From NCBI GenBank assembly GCA_005406025.1, contig BGZK01001243.1:1-64000 (forward strand): a stretch of 64,000 nt of DNA, written 5' to 3'. Under the pieces are notes generated by a model. It saw only the letters and a program-made list of their open reading frames with translations, was not told the origin of the DNA and did not search any database. The stretch is from Eumeta japonica (lineage: Eukaryota > Arthropoda > Insecta > Lepidoptera > Psychidae). The translations under genes and the position numbers were made by a program. Shown in pieces: positions 12,118 through 26,100 of this stretch (the first letter of the stretch is position 1; each line of letters starts with the position of its first letter).

Positions 12118-15100
12118 ATGGAGGTAAGTCGCTTCACTTTTTTGTGTAAAATTTTATATACATTGAACGATTAAATTATTACATTTCCACAAAATTAAAC
12201 CTATGTATATCTGTGAACGCAACTATTATTTTATTTATTATACATTATTTTTCAGATTGAAATCCTAAATACTACAGGATCTAAATCGCTAGGAAAAATT
12301 CAAGTAACCCGTGACTCTACTATCAAAGAGGTAAAAGAAAAAATATACAGCAATATAAACAAGTCGTTACATCTTGATAGACAAGCCATTAAATTGGACG
12401 TGAAAGGAAAAGCATTGAAAGATGAAGACAGATTGAGTTCCTTGAATATTGAAAAGGGCACTAAACTATACCTTAAGGATCTTGGTCCGCAAATCTCTTG
12501 GAGAAATGTTTTTTTGGCTGAATATGCTGGTCCATTATTTGTTTATTTGTGGGTTTATCAAAGACCGTGGCTTCTTTATGGAAATCAAAACACATCACCT
12601 GGATATATTGCTACGTACGTATAAGAAAATAATATGACTATTTAATTTTGATTCTTATTGTGGGATGATTTAATTTTAATCGACACTTTTTTTTCAGCAT
12701 AGCTATGGTTTGTTGGGTAGGACATTATGCAAAACGTTTATATGAAACAGTGTTTATTCATAGATTCTCACATGGTACGATGCCTTTGCGTAATTTATTC
12801 CGCAACTGTGCATATTATTGGTTATTTACCGTGTATGTTGCCTATCATATCAATCATCCACTCTATACAGAGCCAGGAAGTGCTTGGTTCTATTTCGGCC
12901 TTGCTGGATTCATTGTAAGTAAATGAAATTCAATCTCTTCATTACAACTTATCTATAAGTTAACCAGAAATAATGAAATTTTTTATATACACTTGATTGG
13001 AGTATTTAGTGATTTGATTGTTTTTATTAGTGTTTTAGCTGGTTTCATAATTTGATTAATATAAAAATAAAAACTTTAATATTAGAAATGAAAGTTTGCA
13101 CAGAGATAAATTATGTTCTGTAGGAAGATATAAAACAGAATTTAAAGCATGATTGTAATCAGAATTGAGAGCAGGACTGGGATTAGAATTCAGATCAGGG
13201 TTAGGATTGGAATCCAGAGGAAGACAAAGATCAGAACCACTAACAGTATCTAAATGGGGATTGGAAGCAGTAACTGATTCAAATTAATTATTGTTGTAAT
13301 GAGAGCAGCTTAGAATACCAATTTGACAGTAGAAAGATATTCTAATCGAGTACTGAATCAAGATGGAAATTAAAAGCAGGACAGGGTCGGATTAACAATA
13401 TGACAGAAATGAAAAAAAAAATAGATTAAAACAAAAACTTACAGTTAGGTTAGTCAATGTGAAAAATGAGGGAATTCATTCTCTGTCCATGCAGGAATAT
13501 ACACGGGTAAATTCACACTAATTGATTTTCTAAGTCTTGCAACTCATAAAATTATATCAATGAAATGAAGTCAATCTTAAAGTAATACATATAATTAATT
13601 AAATTAAAACCCAATGAATTAACTATTCATTTCTATGTTATATTGTATAGTTACTACATAGTTTATTAGACTATTATTAATAACTAGCTTTCACCCTCGG
13701 CTCTGCCTGTATGAATATCAAATGAATTCTTTCATCTTTTATATCGATCACACTGTCAACTTACCGATTTTGGTCTTGATCTAGATTTCATTTTTGTTCA
13801 AAATATACATAATGTGAAAAAAATTACAGCAAAAGAGGATAATGTATAGTATATTAGGTAACATATAGGATGTTACCTTATATACTATATATTATCTATA
13901 TCCTATTTATTACCCTACTGAATTTCATCAAATTCTGTAAAGTTTTTTTTAGAAAAATTCACAAAGGCAAAAATACTAAAAATCATTGAAATGTGTCCTG
14001 TTACTGTTTTTAATATCCACAGTTTTACTCAAATATATTTAACATGCACTTATTTTGTTCTATTGTTTATTATATGTATAGATAGTGAGGTATGTACTAA
14101 TATATGATAATTATATTTCATTAATGTTTTTATTAATTGCATATATGATTTCATGCTATAAACTGTTATGAATAATAGGGTCATAAGTAATCCCATTACA
14201 TGTTCAAGAAATTAATTATGTGATTGCTACTCTATTTGATCAATAAGTAAAAACAAGTTATTTCCAATTTTATTAAAGCACAAAAATTCTAATAGCAATT
14301 AGAAACAGTGTATTTCATGGAAACATAAATGGCCAAATGGGTTTGTTATCATTTAAATTTCATAATTGACATTCTTACTACAATGTCAAATTTTAATTAT
14401 CATTAAAACTATATTTACACAAACAATCTTTATTGTGAAATTCAATCCACTTTATGCCATTAAATGGCATATGTAGCGTATTACATATTTATAAAAAAGG
14501 AGGCAAAATCAACATTATGAACAGCACTATTTGTTCTAATGTATTATCTGTCAGTATTCTGTTTTTCATTTTTTTCAATTGAAGTGCATAATGCTTACAT
14601 TACACACATTCTTAAAACGGTGCATTCACTAAATCAACATACATTGTACAATCAATATAAAAAATAACACAACAATCTAATAAAATTTGTGTATACCCTC
14701 TATCAATACTCTCATTTGCCCCTCCATACAAAGAAGATTAAAACCAGCACTGGGCCATAATTGAGGTTTTCATGTACACAACCCTCAGACAGAAAGAAAA
14801 TGTTAAAGAATTTGCCCCTAGAATAGGGTGACAAAATTTTAACAATGCCTACATGGCTATACAAGCCATGATCTAATAATAAATCTGTAGAATCGTTGTC
14901 TCTACATTAAAAATATTTGCCGAAAATTAATTGAGAGTAACAGAACACAATAACACTATAAATCAAAGAGAATGCACTGAAAAGTTATTGAATTGCTATT
15001 AAACAATGATTAGTTAATATTCTGAAAAGTCATTGTGTGAAATGTCTAATTAACAACTGTTCAATTTCTTCTTTGCTGATATTTGATGATTCCCTTGCTT

Positions 15101-15986
15101 ATAGAATTTGTTCATAACAAGAGTTAAAATGCAACTGCATCTTCAATATAAGATATTTCACATTTAAAAATAAAAAAACTATTTTTGTCAGTTTCAATAC
15201 TATCGCTTTACAAGACATCCTCATAGATGGCTTCATGTATAAAATTATTTATATTCTTATAAAACATATTGGAATGGGCTTTGAAATTTTAATACAGCTT
15301 AAAGATCATATAAACATTGTCATAGATTTATGTGAATTTGTTTGTATGAATTACACAATAAAAAGATTATCTCATTCAATGTATTTTAAAATAGAAAAAT
15401 ATGTTTCAGTTGTGTGAATTGGGTAATTTGAGCATACACGTATTATTGAAAAATCTGAGGCCTCCCGGTACAAAGATTCGACGCATTCCATTGCCTGATG
15501 GAAATCCCTTCACTCTGCTGCTCAATTACGTATCTTGTCCAAACTACACTTATGAGTTTGGATCGTGGCTGTTTTTCACCATAATGACAAAATGTGCACC
15601 AGGTAAAGAATTCTATGATGTTACCTTTGTTAAATTTGCATAAATTGTTGTTTTAAAATGGTAATTTATTCATTGTAACTTTATGTGGCTTATGTAGTAT
15701 TGTACAATGGACTTTTGTATTCAACATAGAAACAAAAGCTGATACATTTTTCAATATATTGATATGATATTTATGTTGTAATGAAGTAAAATTTTCAACT
15801 TCAACAACAAGCACATTTGGAACTATTTTCTAATTATGTTGTTTTCTTAATTTTCTAGCTGGTTTATTTGCGGCTGCAGGTTTTTACCAAATGGCAATAT
15901 GGGCGATTGGTAAGCATCGCAACTACAAAAAAGAATTCGTCAATTACCCCAAGGGTCGCAAGGCTATCTTGCCATTTGTTCTTTAA
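12118..15986 (+). CDS. TECR: Trans-2,3-enoyl-CoA reductase (very-long-chain fatty acid elongation)
   Basis: Coding exons are 12118-12123, 12256-12614, 12698-12914, 15410-15602 and 15859-15986. All four introns are GT-AG and the phases agree; the result is about 300 residues (human TECR has 308). Residues 1-78 form the ubiquitin-like N-terminal domain typical of the family. [18 protein letters not shown] (78-95) opens the membrane part. [20 protein letters not shown] and the C-terminal steroid-5-alpha-reductase-like domain follow. In SCPNYTYE (236-243), Tyr240 matches the tyrosine reported as essential in human TECR. The protein ends KAILPFVL. It reduces trans-2-enoyl-CoA to saturated acyl-CoA with NADPH in the ER, the fourth step of elongation, and also serves sphingolipid metabolism. 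The first coding exon holds only ATG GAG before the donor. Confidence 0.95.
12915..15409 (+). other. TECR intron 3 (2.5 kb)
   Basis: Begins GTAAGT and ends TTTCAG. It contains a purine-rich quasi-repetitive stretch at 13130-13280, a fragment resembling the end of a dispersed repeat at 13684-13712 (ACTAGCTTTCACCCTCGGC), and the hairpin at 13838-13896. Otherwise AT-rich with no coding signal. Confidence 0.7.
13838..13896. repeat. 26-bp inverted repeat with 7-nt loop
   Basis: Arms 13838-13863 and 13871-13896 pair at 24 of 26 positions around the loop TATAGGA. It lies inside TECR intron 3 and would be transcribed with the gene. It could be a tiny MITE-like palindrome or a hairpin substrate. The high AT content makes a chance origin less unlikely than the arm length suggests. 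Confidence 0.75.
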
Positions 15987-16048
15987 TTATTACTTCACGG
16001 GCTGAACATTGGATGGGGTTTATATTATGACAAGGAACTAAGTATATA

Positions 16049-16054
16049 AATAAA
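16049..16054 (+). terminator. Proximal polyadenylation signal of TECR
   Basis: AATAAA 63 nt after the TECR stop codon, followed by a T-rich stretch at 16063-16072. Confidence 0.6.
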
Positions 16055-17097
16055 CTTAATACATTTTTTTTTACATTGTGTTACAATGTGCACCATCTAG
16101 TGCATATTAAAAAGAGACTACTGTGAGAAGCAAACAATCTACGCAATCAGTATTTATCAACCATGTGGATGAACTACAATTTGCTAAATTCAATATTTTA
16201 TGTATTTGTAATTTCATGTTAAGAAAGTTTTATAGTAACATGTTAGAGACTGTTAATAATTATAAGTTATATGTTGTATGGAAATCATTTTCTATCAGTA
16301 ATTTTGTTGACAAGTTCTTTTAAAGAACAAACAGAATGTGAACATTGATGATTGCAATACTAGTCACAGGTCAGCAACTGATGTTTTTTAGTAATTTCAT
16401 TTTATAACATGGTTCTTATTGCAATTTAACTGTTATGCTTGTATGGTAATACATTTGCATTTTAATTATGCAATAATAATAAAATAATGTCATACATAGA
16501 CATATTTACCAGAAAATGTAAAAATTGTTTTTGATAATTCAATGCCAATTCAGATTCTGTTCTAATATAAATGCATTATTAAAAATATCAATTGTACATT
16601 TAAGTTGGATGTGGGCTCAATTTATAATAGTAAGAGTATGGGCAATGGATTAGAGTTTTTCTTATAAATGGTGAGAGTTATGTTTTCTAGACTTATATTA
16701 AAAATTGATTTTTATACAGTAATGTATAACAATCTTTGGGTTTGCTTTTTACTAAACATTGATTTATATTACCAACATATAGTGTGCCTTCTTTCTATAT
16801 TCCTACTCTGCCAGCTAATATTGTATTTTAATTATATTGTACTGAAATAAAATAACAATGTCATTCCGATAAAGTTCAATGTAAATCCAAGTAGGATATA
16901 TTTTTTGTAGGATCTTATTTCAGTTATTAGTTCATGAATAAGAGCTTTGGAATAATTTATTCCCATCTCCATAAATAAGCCTTTGTTTGTAATGCAAATG
17001 CATCTTTATGTTAGTAATATAAAACAGTAAGATTAAATGGTATTTTTGTTTTTGTAAAAATGACTGGTAATAAAATGCATTTTGTGGAAGTCAATTA

Positions 17098-17103
17098 TTT
17101 ATT
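17098..17103 (-). terminator. Polyadenylation signal of CFAP57
   Basis: AATAAA on the minus strand, starting 17 nt beyond the CFAP57 TAA stop (17122-17120). The 3' UTR may be very short. Confidence 0.5.
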
Positions 17104-17119
17104 AAAGTTTTGTTTGTTA

Positions 17120-20100
17120 TTACTTATACTCATCCTTGTCTGGTACCTCTGCACATTTGATCTTTTCTAAAAGTTTTTGATTCTCTGTTTTGAGTTCTTC
17201 GATGGTCTGCTCTTTCTCCTGAAAACACAAATCCAATACTTTCCAAACATTCATACATAGTCATATATACTCATTTAAATTTACAAACACAGCAATTCAG
17301 ATTTGCATATTGGGAATTCTCTACCAACAAACAATGTATTTGTGTTATGTTAAGCCCTATTCCCGAATATTCAAGAATTACAGTAATAATCTTTAATAAA
17401 GTTTTTGCGTAATTATTATATGAAAAAAAAAACGAAACGATTACTTAGACGGAGATTGCGTTGCACTGGTTCAGCAAATTTGATGAATATGCAATGAAAC
17501 TAACAACAAATTGCTCCTTTGAGTCCATAGAAGTTTTATTTATGAATGTGAGGTGATTAACGAAAGGTAGTTAAAAGAAGAAATGGAGACAATACTTTCT
17601 CCCAAGAGAACGTCCAAAATTGTTTAGATACACTACTGCAGAACACTCCCGACGACTATCTATATACATAATCTGCACAGAGCGCTTAAATTAAATTTAC
17701 CTTATATTTATATAAAAATAATCGATTTTTTTTAGTAACGCATACGTTAGTTGTGAAGGTAGGTATGGAGCAGTTTTTGGCGTGAATGGAAAGAAGTAAT
17801 TTTTGGAAGTAGATTAAACGATAAGTGTTTACATCAGAAATAGTTAACGAAAAATGATGATCAGGCGCCAACGTGCTATATTACTAGAGTACAATTATGT
17901 TTTCGTTCGTTTCATTTGGGGCCTTTGGCGCGAATGCTATTAGGTAGATTTTACGACAGCAAAAACAAAAATATTATGTATGTGACATCCCCCCCATTAA
18001 ACTTTTTGCCATAACAATAGATATTCTGTTCAATTTTCAAGCGGCCACCTTTGAATGAATTTGAACCACCATTAAAGTTAAAAAATAAGCCATATAATGT
18101 TGCACAGAAGATCGGTGTTTAGGTTCATCGTACCAAATGATGCCAAGGTCCCATTGAACATCAAATCAAATATAATAATTGGTACGCGACTAGTCGGAAA
18201 ATTACTACATAAAAAAATATTTGTAAGTATAAGTAACTGAAAATATGGCATTATTTAGTACATGAAAAGTTGATTGCATGATATAACTTTTTTTTAATAG
18301 GGAGAAAAATAACACTAAAAAGAAAAAAGATTATCAAATATTTCCTAATTTTTATCGAATTAAAACTTAATTTTTATCTGACTGCATATGCATCCAAATC
18401 CTTCGATCTGAAATGAAGTAAATACAGAGAGGGAAGTTCGATAACGGTGTTTTAAAAACCTCGTGACAACGACCGTCAGCATTCTTCGACGCGAACCGGG
18501 CCAGCGGACAAGGTTACCTAAGTGAAAGCCTCTCAAATATGAAGACAAAATCCAACTTTTTATCATGAAATATTATGTTTGCAATACATAGCATACCTAC
18601 CCCAAGCTTTTCATTAAATCTTTCCTGTATTTTCTCTCTGTTCTCTGTGATGTGCTTTAGTTTACGACGCGCGACGGCAGGCGGCACGTACCGGGCGGAC
18701 AAACCTAGGATAGACTCCATCTCCCAGCATCGAGTTCTAGCTGTTTTGAGATCAGTTCTCATATTGTTTATTTCGGTTAACAACACACAATTTTCCTGTA
18801 ACATTCGTTAAAAATAAATAAATTGTAATCGTTTAATACATAAAAACAATAAAATGGATTGCTTATTACAATTGCGCTTCTTCATACGTCTTTTAAAAAA
18901 ATATAAAATTTTCTTAGATATATCAAAATCGAGCTGTCGATAAGTATTAAAAAAAATTGGTATTGTAAGTGATAATGAAAAATCTAAAAATGTACGCTTA
19001 GAAGTGTCATTTTAATAAGGGAAAAAATTAAAAGTAATATTTCTTTCAATAAAAAATCCCCAATCCGTATATGTATATAAAAGTGGTCTGCAACATATAG
19101 AAAACAAATACAATTTTTTATTTGACCAAAAATGTCTAATCGAAAGATCAAATAAAGGTTAAAATTTCACTTGTCGGCCCTTTCTCACGTAGTAGTACCA
19201 ATGTTATAAAAAAGAAACTATAAAACGGTTGACCCTGTAGGTCATCCCTAAAACTTCCCGATATTATGTTTATTGATGTCTTTGAGCTCCATAAGTTATA
19301 AATATTGACAATGAGTTTTTGAGTTCAAAAATTTGAAAGACAGTTGACGCCTCGCAGGCCATCCCTGAAACTTCTTACTACTTTCCATCTCAAAGTTTCC
19401 AAAAGTAAAGGAGCGTTAAATTGTTTCATCACGCTTAAAAAAAATCGAATTTTAATGCTTTTTCAAGTTCCGAGCTCAAAATACAGTTCTAATAACTTCT
19501 GAGCTATTCGAGTTCAAACATCTAGATTTATGAAGAGAAAAATCTTCATTAATTTTTCAACTACAGTATCTTTTGAACAGGTTATTTGATTTTGATATGC
19601 TTCACAGCTTTCGACTCAGTGTTCTAAACAGAAAAAATGACTGTAATCCATCGATAATTATAGATATTATTTTGAATAACCCATTCTTTACAATTTTTTA
19701 TTAACGATATCTCGAATAAACCAACCGATTTTAATGCACTTGCCAATAATCGACGTTGATTTTTAAACAGAATAGCCTGTTGGATTTTTGGAATTTATCG
19801 GTAAAGTAGTATAAAAAATATTCTAAAAAAACACATATATTTTACTCCAACAATATTTCTTGAATAAATCAACCATATTTTAATTCATTTAGCAATGTTC
19901 TACGTGGTCTTTTAAAAGAAACCACTCTATAGATTTTGGAATTTATCGGTAACGTGGTTGACCAAATATTCTAAAAAAACACTAAAGACAATTGCTCCAT
20001 AGACATTTTTTGAACAGAGCAGCAAATTTTATACAGTTTGCAGTATTTAATGCAATTACTTGAGGAAAAAAGCTGATTGAATTTTGGTATCGATTTGTAA

Positions 20101-23100
20101 AATAACCTAAAAGATATTTTAAAAAATATTATTCTATGTACGTACTTTATTTTTAAGATACCTCAACATCTACCAGGCTAAATCGGTTCAAATTTTCAGA
20201 AAGTCTAACTTAAGTAGACTTTGAATGCCGCAAACCGCGCTTTGATCGGTTAATTCGTTCAGCAGTTATGAAAGGTTTATGTACAGAATGAAATCGATCA
20301 TGCATCTTTCCGCAAATATTAATAATCTCCTTTTTTAAAACATTTTTGCCGAAGAAACGATAGTCATTGAAGTAGCTGTTTCTGAGAAAAATAGCGTAAA
20401 ACGTGTTGTAAAAATGTACGCTGTTCTAACCTTGCGACCTTGCTGAAGAGTCCCTAGCTAATTTGTGTTGCACGCGCGCAGTCATTAACCTTCCAAGGAA
20501 CTTTAGGTATTTTGTTACAAAATGCTATGTTTACGATATTGACGTTTTTGAAACTAAGATTGTGTGTGATTTATTAATCACGAAATAACGTGAGAGCGAG
20601 GCAAGTATTATTTTCTATAGCTAAATACTAAACTGTCTTGTTCTTTCCACTCCTAAGATGGAACGCCGCATTTAAGTATGCTTTATCAATACGGGCGTTA
20701 GATAGTGATTACGAGTTAACCGCTATAGGTTGATGGTATTTTTAGTGCGAATTTAATATTTATGCATAAAACTCACGTCCATTATCCTGCCAACATCGCT
20801 CTTGGTCCCTCCAAGTGCTTTAGCCAGTTGATTCTTGAGCAGGACAACCTGCTTTTCGAGGTGATCGCGCTGTCGGTTAAACTCTCGCAGCGCTTCGTCT
20901 TCTGCAACTCGACTGCGTAGAAAATCAATATCTTCAACATATTTATGAAATAGAACCTAAAAAATAAATAGTATTAAATACTCCCCCGTTATTATCTTAT
21001 AAGGGAAAAAATGCATTTATATTTATAATGTCGTTAGGATTATATTTAATTTTGTTAATGCGTCGCCGTGTATTTTAAGTGTCGCTTTTACAGTTAAGTA
21101 ATAAAAACAAGAATATGTGGGATCGAAACTATTGAAAAATAGAAAAGAAACTAAATATTTGTCCATTTCTACAATTTATATGTTATGAGATATTCAAATG
21201 TTCAAATACGTGAGAAGGTGTTCCTAACAACGGTTTCGGTTTTATTTATTAATAAAAAATATTAAAGTTATGTAAAAATATGCTGATTCACTGTGTACCG
21301 GGAAAGGAGATACAGACATAGCGATGTCAGTACGGAAAATTGCAAATACAACATTAAAAATAGCCCGAATAAATGACCATAGTCAGGCATTTGATCAGCT
21401 GTCGCTCTACAAAATTGTCGATTTAAAATTTCAATGCCAGAGACAAAAAGCAGAAGCCCCAATTCATTATACAGGTCTCGAAGTCAGGAAATTTTACTCA
21501 GAAGCCGTTAAATTTAATTGGACCGTACTTAAAAAATTTGGTCAGCAATAGTTCAAGGGTAAAAATTATTTTTAGGTAATTAATGTACAAAAAAAAAGTT
21601 AACACCCCAAAATCGTTTTATATGATGGAACGAGCGACATACAAATGTCAACCTAACAGCTTTTAATGAGTGAAATTTTAATTCTAATCGATCAGCGACA
21701 GATAATGCAAATAATGTAGTTTCAAATTTCAAGATCACTTGACATAAACCTGAATTTTACTGCGCTCCGGGCGCAGTAAAAGTTTGGCTCCGACTTAGGG
21801 TTGACTAAATACTGATTTCAGCTGACAGATTATTCTAAATGCGAGTTCTACCCAAAAGAGATTCATCTTCCGCGAAAACTCATTAATCGGGAAAAATTCA
21901 CATCTGGGATTTAGCTACGCTCCAGTGAATTTTTGACTCCAATTCTAAGCTGATCAAATACAGATTGCAGTTGATTCTGAAAATAAATTTTTATAACCAT
22001 TTTATAAGTATCTGGCTAATTTTTAAATGGCCGACATTTTATAAAAGGGAAAATAAAAAGTAAAAACGGATGTACGTCATTTTTCTATTATTTTTCTGTC
22101 CACGAAAATGAATGAATCTAACGTAGAAATTCAATACCTTTTGAAGTTTTATTACAAAAAAGGAAAAGAATGGGACATAAGCCGCAAAAGTTTAGATCAG
22201 AAATTAATGAAATTTTTATTCAGGAAACACAATATAAGAAGCCACTGGTTAATAAATCTAACCTTTACACTGCTTTTTAATTTTTGTGGGTCTTGAAAGT
22301 ATGTGGTTATATTATGTAAGTCGATCTTGATCTTCTGCAGTGTATTCTTCATCATCAAATTGCGATGGGCTTCGTTTAAGTAATCCTTTTTGGCCGACAC
22401 TAACTTGTCGTCGAGCTGGGAAATTTTTGTTTCTGAAAATATGTAGGAGTAAATTTAACAATTCACAACTGCTGATTACAAAAGTTTAAAACACGTCAAC
22501 TTTATGGTATTCGGTATTAACAGATCGTGCAACTAATTACACACAAATAATTATTCAGAAATTCTACTTTTTTCTATATATATTTACAAAGCGAAATCTC
22601 TCGTCCGTCACGTTAGTCCAAAAATATAATACCGTTACAACTACATCTTTTGGAAAAAAGTTACAACTGCTTAATAAGTGTCATTCACAATACCGCGATA
22701 AGAAATCTGATGTAACAGCTTCTCGAGTGATTCTTCCAACTCAAGTATTCTTTTTTTTTTCTCTTTCAAGTCCCTTTCTAACGGCTCTATCTGTATTGAC
22801 AAAATAACTTATGTTAATACATAACAAGTCAGTTGTAAATTTTCTCGCTATGACTAGGTAAAGAGTCAAACATTCTCGTTACAATGTGCACTTAAAATGT
22901 ATCATACCCAAGTCACGTTTGTTGTTTAATAGTTTCAATTCTTCATTTTCCATGTCTGCTATTTGAGCTTGAAATTCTCTTATAGCTATCTCTTTAGGTT
23001 CAATCTATGATACGACCAGTCATAAAGTATTAACCAATTGACGATAAGTTGTGTGAATAAAAAAATTTGCTTAAAAATGTAGGCCTCACCTGATTCTTGA

Positions 23101-26100
23101 GTTCTGTAATTTTAAAATTCAGTACAAATTTGTATTTCTCCAATTCTTGTTTCTTTCGTTTTAGATCATAAATCCTTCTTTCCTTATCTTGTATTGTACC
23201 GTCTCTTTCGGATATTTCCTTTTTTAAATCCGAGACATCTTTCTCTAGTGCCGAAATCACTCCTTGAAATTGCACTTGTTCATCTGAAATACATTATTTA
23301 TTGTGATTAGATATTTAAATTAAAGTTTTATTTCATTTTGTATTTTAATAAATAATATGTACTTCTATCTTGTTTCGTTACTAATTACCGAATTCATCAT
23401 TGGGAAAATGATATTAAATAATGAATATAAAATCTTTTATGTAGATCTGTATCTAAGATATGAAAAATTTACATCCTTACTAGATATTTGATTTATAATA
23501 CTTTGACCAAAATCTTATTTAAATATTTTTGTAACAACAAATGTGTCTCTGTATTGATTATACCATTCGAATAAACCTGCTTTCCAAAATTTATCCTTGC
23601 ATCCCAAAATTTGTTGAAATTCATGTCTAAATTTCATATTTATATTAAATAGCAGCAAATTGGTTAACTCGGCTAGCAACTATAAAGAGTTCGTCCGCTG
23701 CGCGCACGCTGTCCTCGACGACGTACTTATTCGACGTCGAGTAACGAGCGTCATTACACCGATACATTATACCATTAAATTACAATGTAGTTTTATATAT
23801 GAAAAAAAAAAAAAAAACATTATTGTTAAAACCTTTAAGTTGTAATATTTGATGTTTAAATTCGTCTATTTCTTTATTAGCTACAATCAATTTCTTTTTC
23901 ATGAGGCCCGTTTCTCCCTTCAGCCTGACGTTGGCATCTTTTTCTTCTTTCAATTGCGTCTCATACGACGTTCTAATTTCTATTATCTCCCGATCGGCGT
24001 CTTCTTCTAGACATCTTTTTATTGTTTCATGTTCTCGTTTTGCCAGGTTGAATTGTTCTTGTAACTGAAATTTTACATATTTATTTATTATATTTATAAA
24101 AAACTAAAATTTTTCTTTCCTGATCAATAAGCCAGGACGTATCCTATACTATTGAACGAACAATCCTTGTATATATACCCTGACTATCTCACAAATGGCC
24201 CTAACGATTGCAATGAAAATTTTTATTGTGACGAAGGTTTTCTTTTTTCAAGTTTGTCTTTACAGGGCTTATCAGTTTTACACTAACAAAAACGTAAACA
24301 TTGGTTTATAATAACCATCTCGTACAAATTTGGGGTATGTAATTGTAACGGCGATTTCAGTACCGCGTTTCGATTTTCAAACTTGTTTATTACAGCACGA
24401 GCTTGACAAGTGACGGCTGCGACGTATGCACCAATTCCGCTGCAATTTATAGATGGCGCATCCGCCTGCACATATGAGCTGTATACATTACAATCGAGGA
24501 GGCGTGGCCATGTACTTCGCATATTTCACGTATGAGCGCCACGTGCGCTCGGTACACTGATCCGCGGTCGTACCATATAGACCGGCGCGGTTCTCAGCCT
24601 CTTATTGGTCCCCCTTGTCAAGGTACAATTTTATATACAACTCATATGCGCATCACAATAATTTCGTGTTCATGATTAATCACGACAAAACACAATAAAA
24701 GCAAGCAAGAAAAGAAATATTTTACTAAAAACACGATAAATATATACAAACTGGCAAAATAGACAAATATTATACAATTAACGATTCCTAACAACTAATC
24801 CCTACCCGGGTTATAAAAAAACAACTATTCAAATTATTTAATTAACACACAAAATACAATAAAACAAAAAAAATAATTCTTAACCTAAGTCCGTTTTTAT
24901 AAATCAAAATAATACATTTATTTGTACATTGTCCTGTTTAACATTAAGAGCGCGGCTGTTTGTAACAGTAATGATATTGTTGTTATGCGTTTAATTCTAA
25001 ACAACAGTTGGCATTATATGCTAAAACTAAAGATGGCGCTACATAAATGAAATACATAGTTACAGATACATACAATTTTGCAATTGAATATTGTTGGAAA
25101 TGAAAATACCCAACTTTTCCCGAGCAAAAGTATTCATATTCCCGCGGCAAACTCGAAAGACGCGGAGTAAGCTCGGTTGCCCAAGCACTATATATCTTTT
25201 TATTGTTAAAAATTAACTGACTAGCTATTATAATTAAAAAAAAATACTTCTTTATTTTTAATTTTGAAAGGATTTTCGTAATGTGCTATTAAAATAATCA
25301 TATTAGTTAATCATACCAGGTATGTTCAAAATGTAGTTGAATGTACACAAGAGCAATAAAACAGAAATGATCAAACATCCGATTTTATACGCGTAGGCAT
25401 AAGGTACTATTACGCAACATACTCAAGTGAATAAAAAATATCTAAGATGGATTCTTGCATTCAAATCACTTATGTGCCAAGTTATATCAATACAACACGC
25501 TCAACTCAAGGGCAAATAACTTGGAAATGGAGATTCTCGTCGTAATCTGTTCAACATTTAAAGAATATACGTTCACATGTATATACCTAATTTATACAAT
25601 GCTTTAATGCACTGGGTCTGGCATACACATATAGTTTGCATTTCTCTGTCATTTAACAATTATGCCACTTCGAATCCGAAAACATTCAAGACGTGTTAAA
25701 ATGATGAGAAAAACAACGATTTTAGAGATATTTTTTTTAACACGCTTTTATTAGCTTCACCTGTATGTATGTATGTATGTATGTATCTATGTAACCGACT
25801 CCTTCACTCTTGATTTTGTCCCACTTTACACGAACAGATTTAATTTAAACTTTGTACACATATCAAGAACCGGTGACAATACAATAATTTGATAAGTTTA
25901 TCTCATTATCCTGATCAGGATCGCCAGGATCGAATAATTTCGTCACGTATCGTCTGCGTGAGAGCAAGTGGCTTATTACTGTTACTAAATTATATTAATG
26001 TTTTGTAATAGAATTTGGTAACAGTAATAAGCATTATTATTAATTAAACTATTGTTGTAATATACTATATAAAATTACAAATTTTTAACAATCAATCCAA

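Larger units (their letters stand above)
15987..17119. other. Region between the convergent TECR and CFAP57 3' ends
   Basis: About 1.1 kb holding the TECR 3' UTR and the end of CFAP57. Several AATAAA-type signals occur on the + strand (first at 16049, another near 16845), so TECR may have alternative long 3' UTRs. The short frames at 16123-16323 and 16668-16850 look like chance. Confidence 0.6.

Noticed and set aside
18360..18566. 68-codon minus-strand frame next to CFAP57 exon 22
   Set aside because: Overlaps the intron after the GTAGGT donor; exon 22 joins exon 23 in phase without it.
22786..22792. Upstream acceptor for CFAP57 exon 19 (ATACAG at 22791)
   Set aside because: With one base carried over from exon 18 it gives a frame that soon stops; the AG four bases later keeps the frame.
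25763..25786. CRISPR-like array
   Set aside because: The repeated units are a simple 4-bp microsatellite without spacers; no CRISPR structure occurs anywhere in the window.
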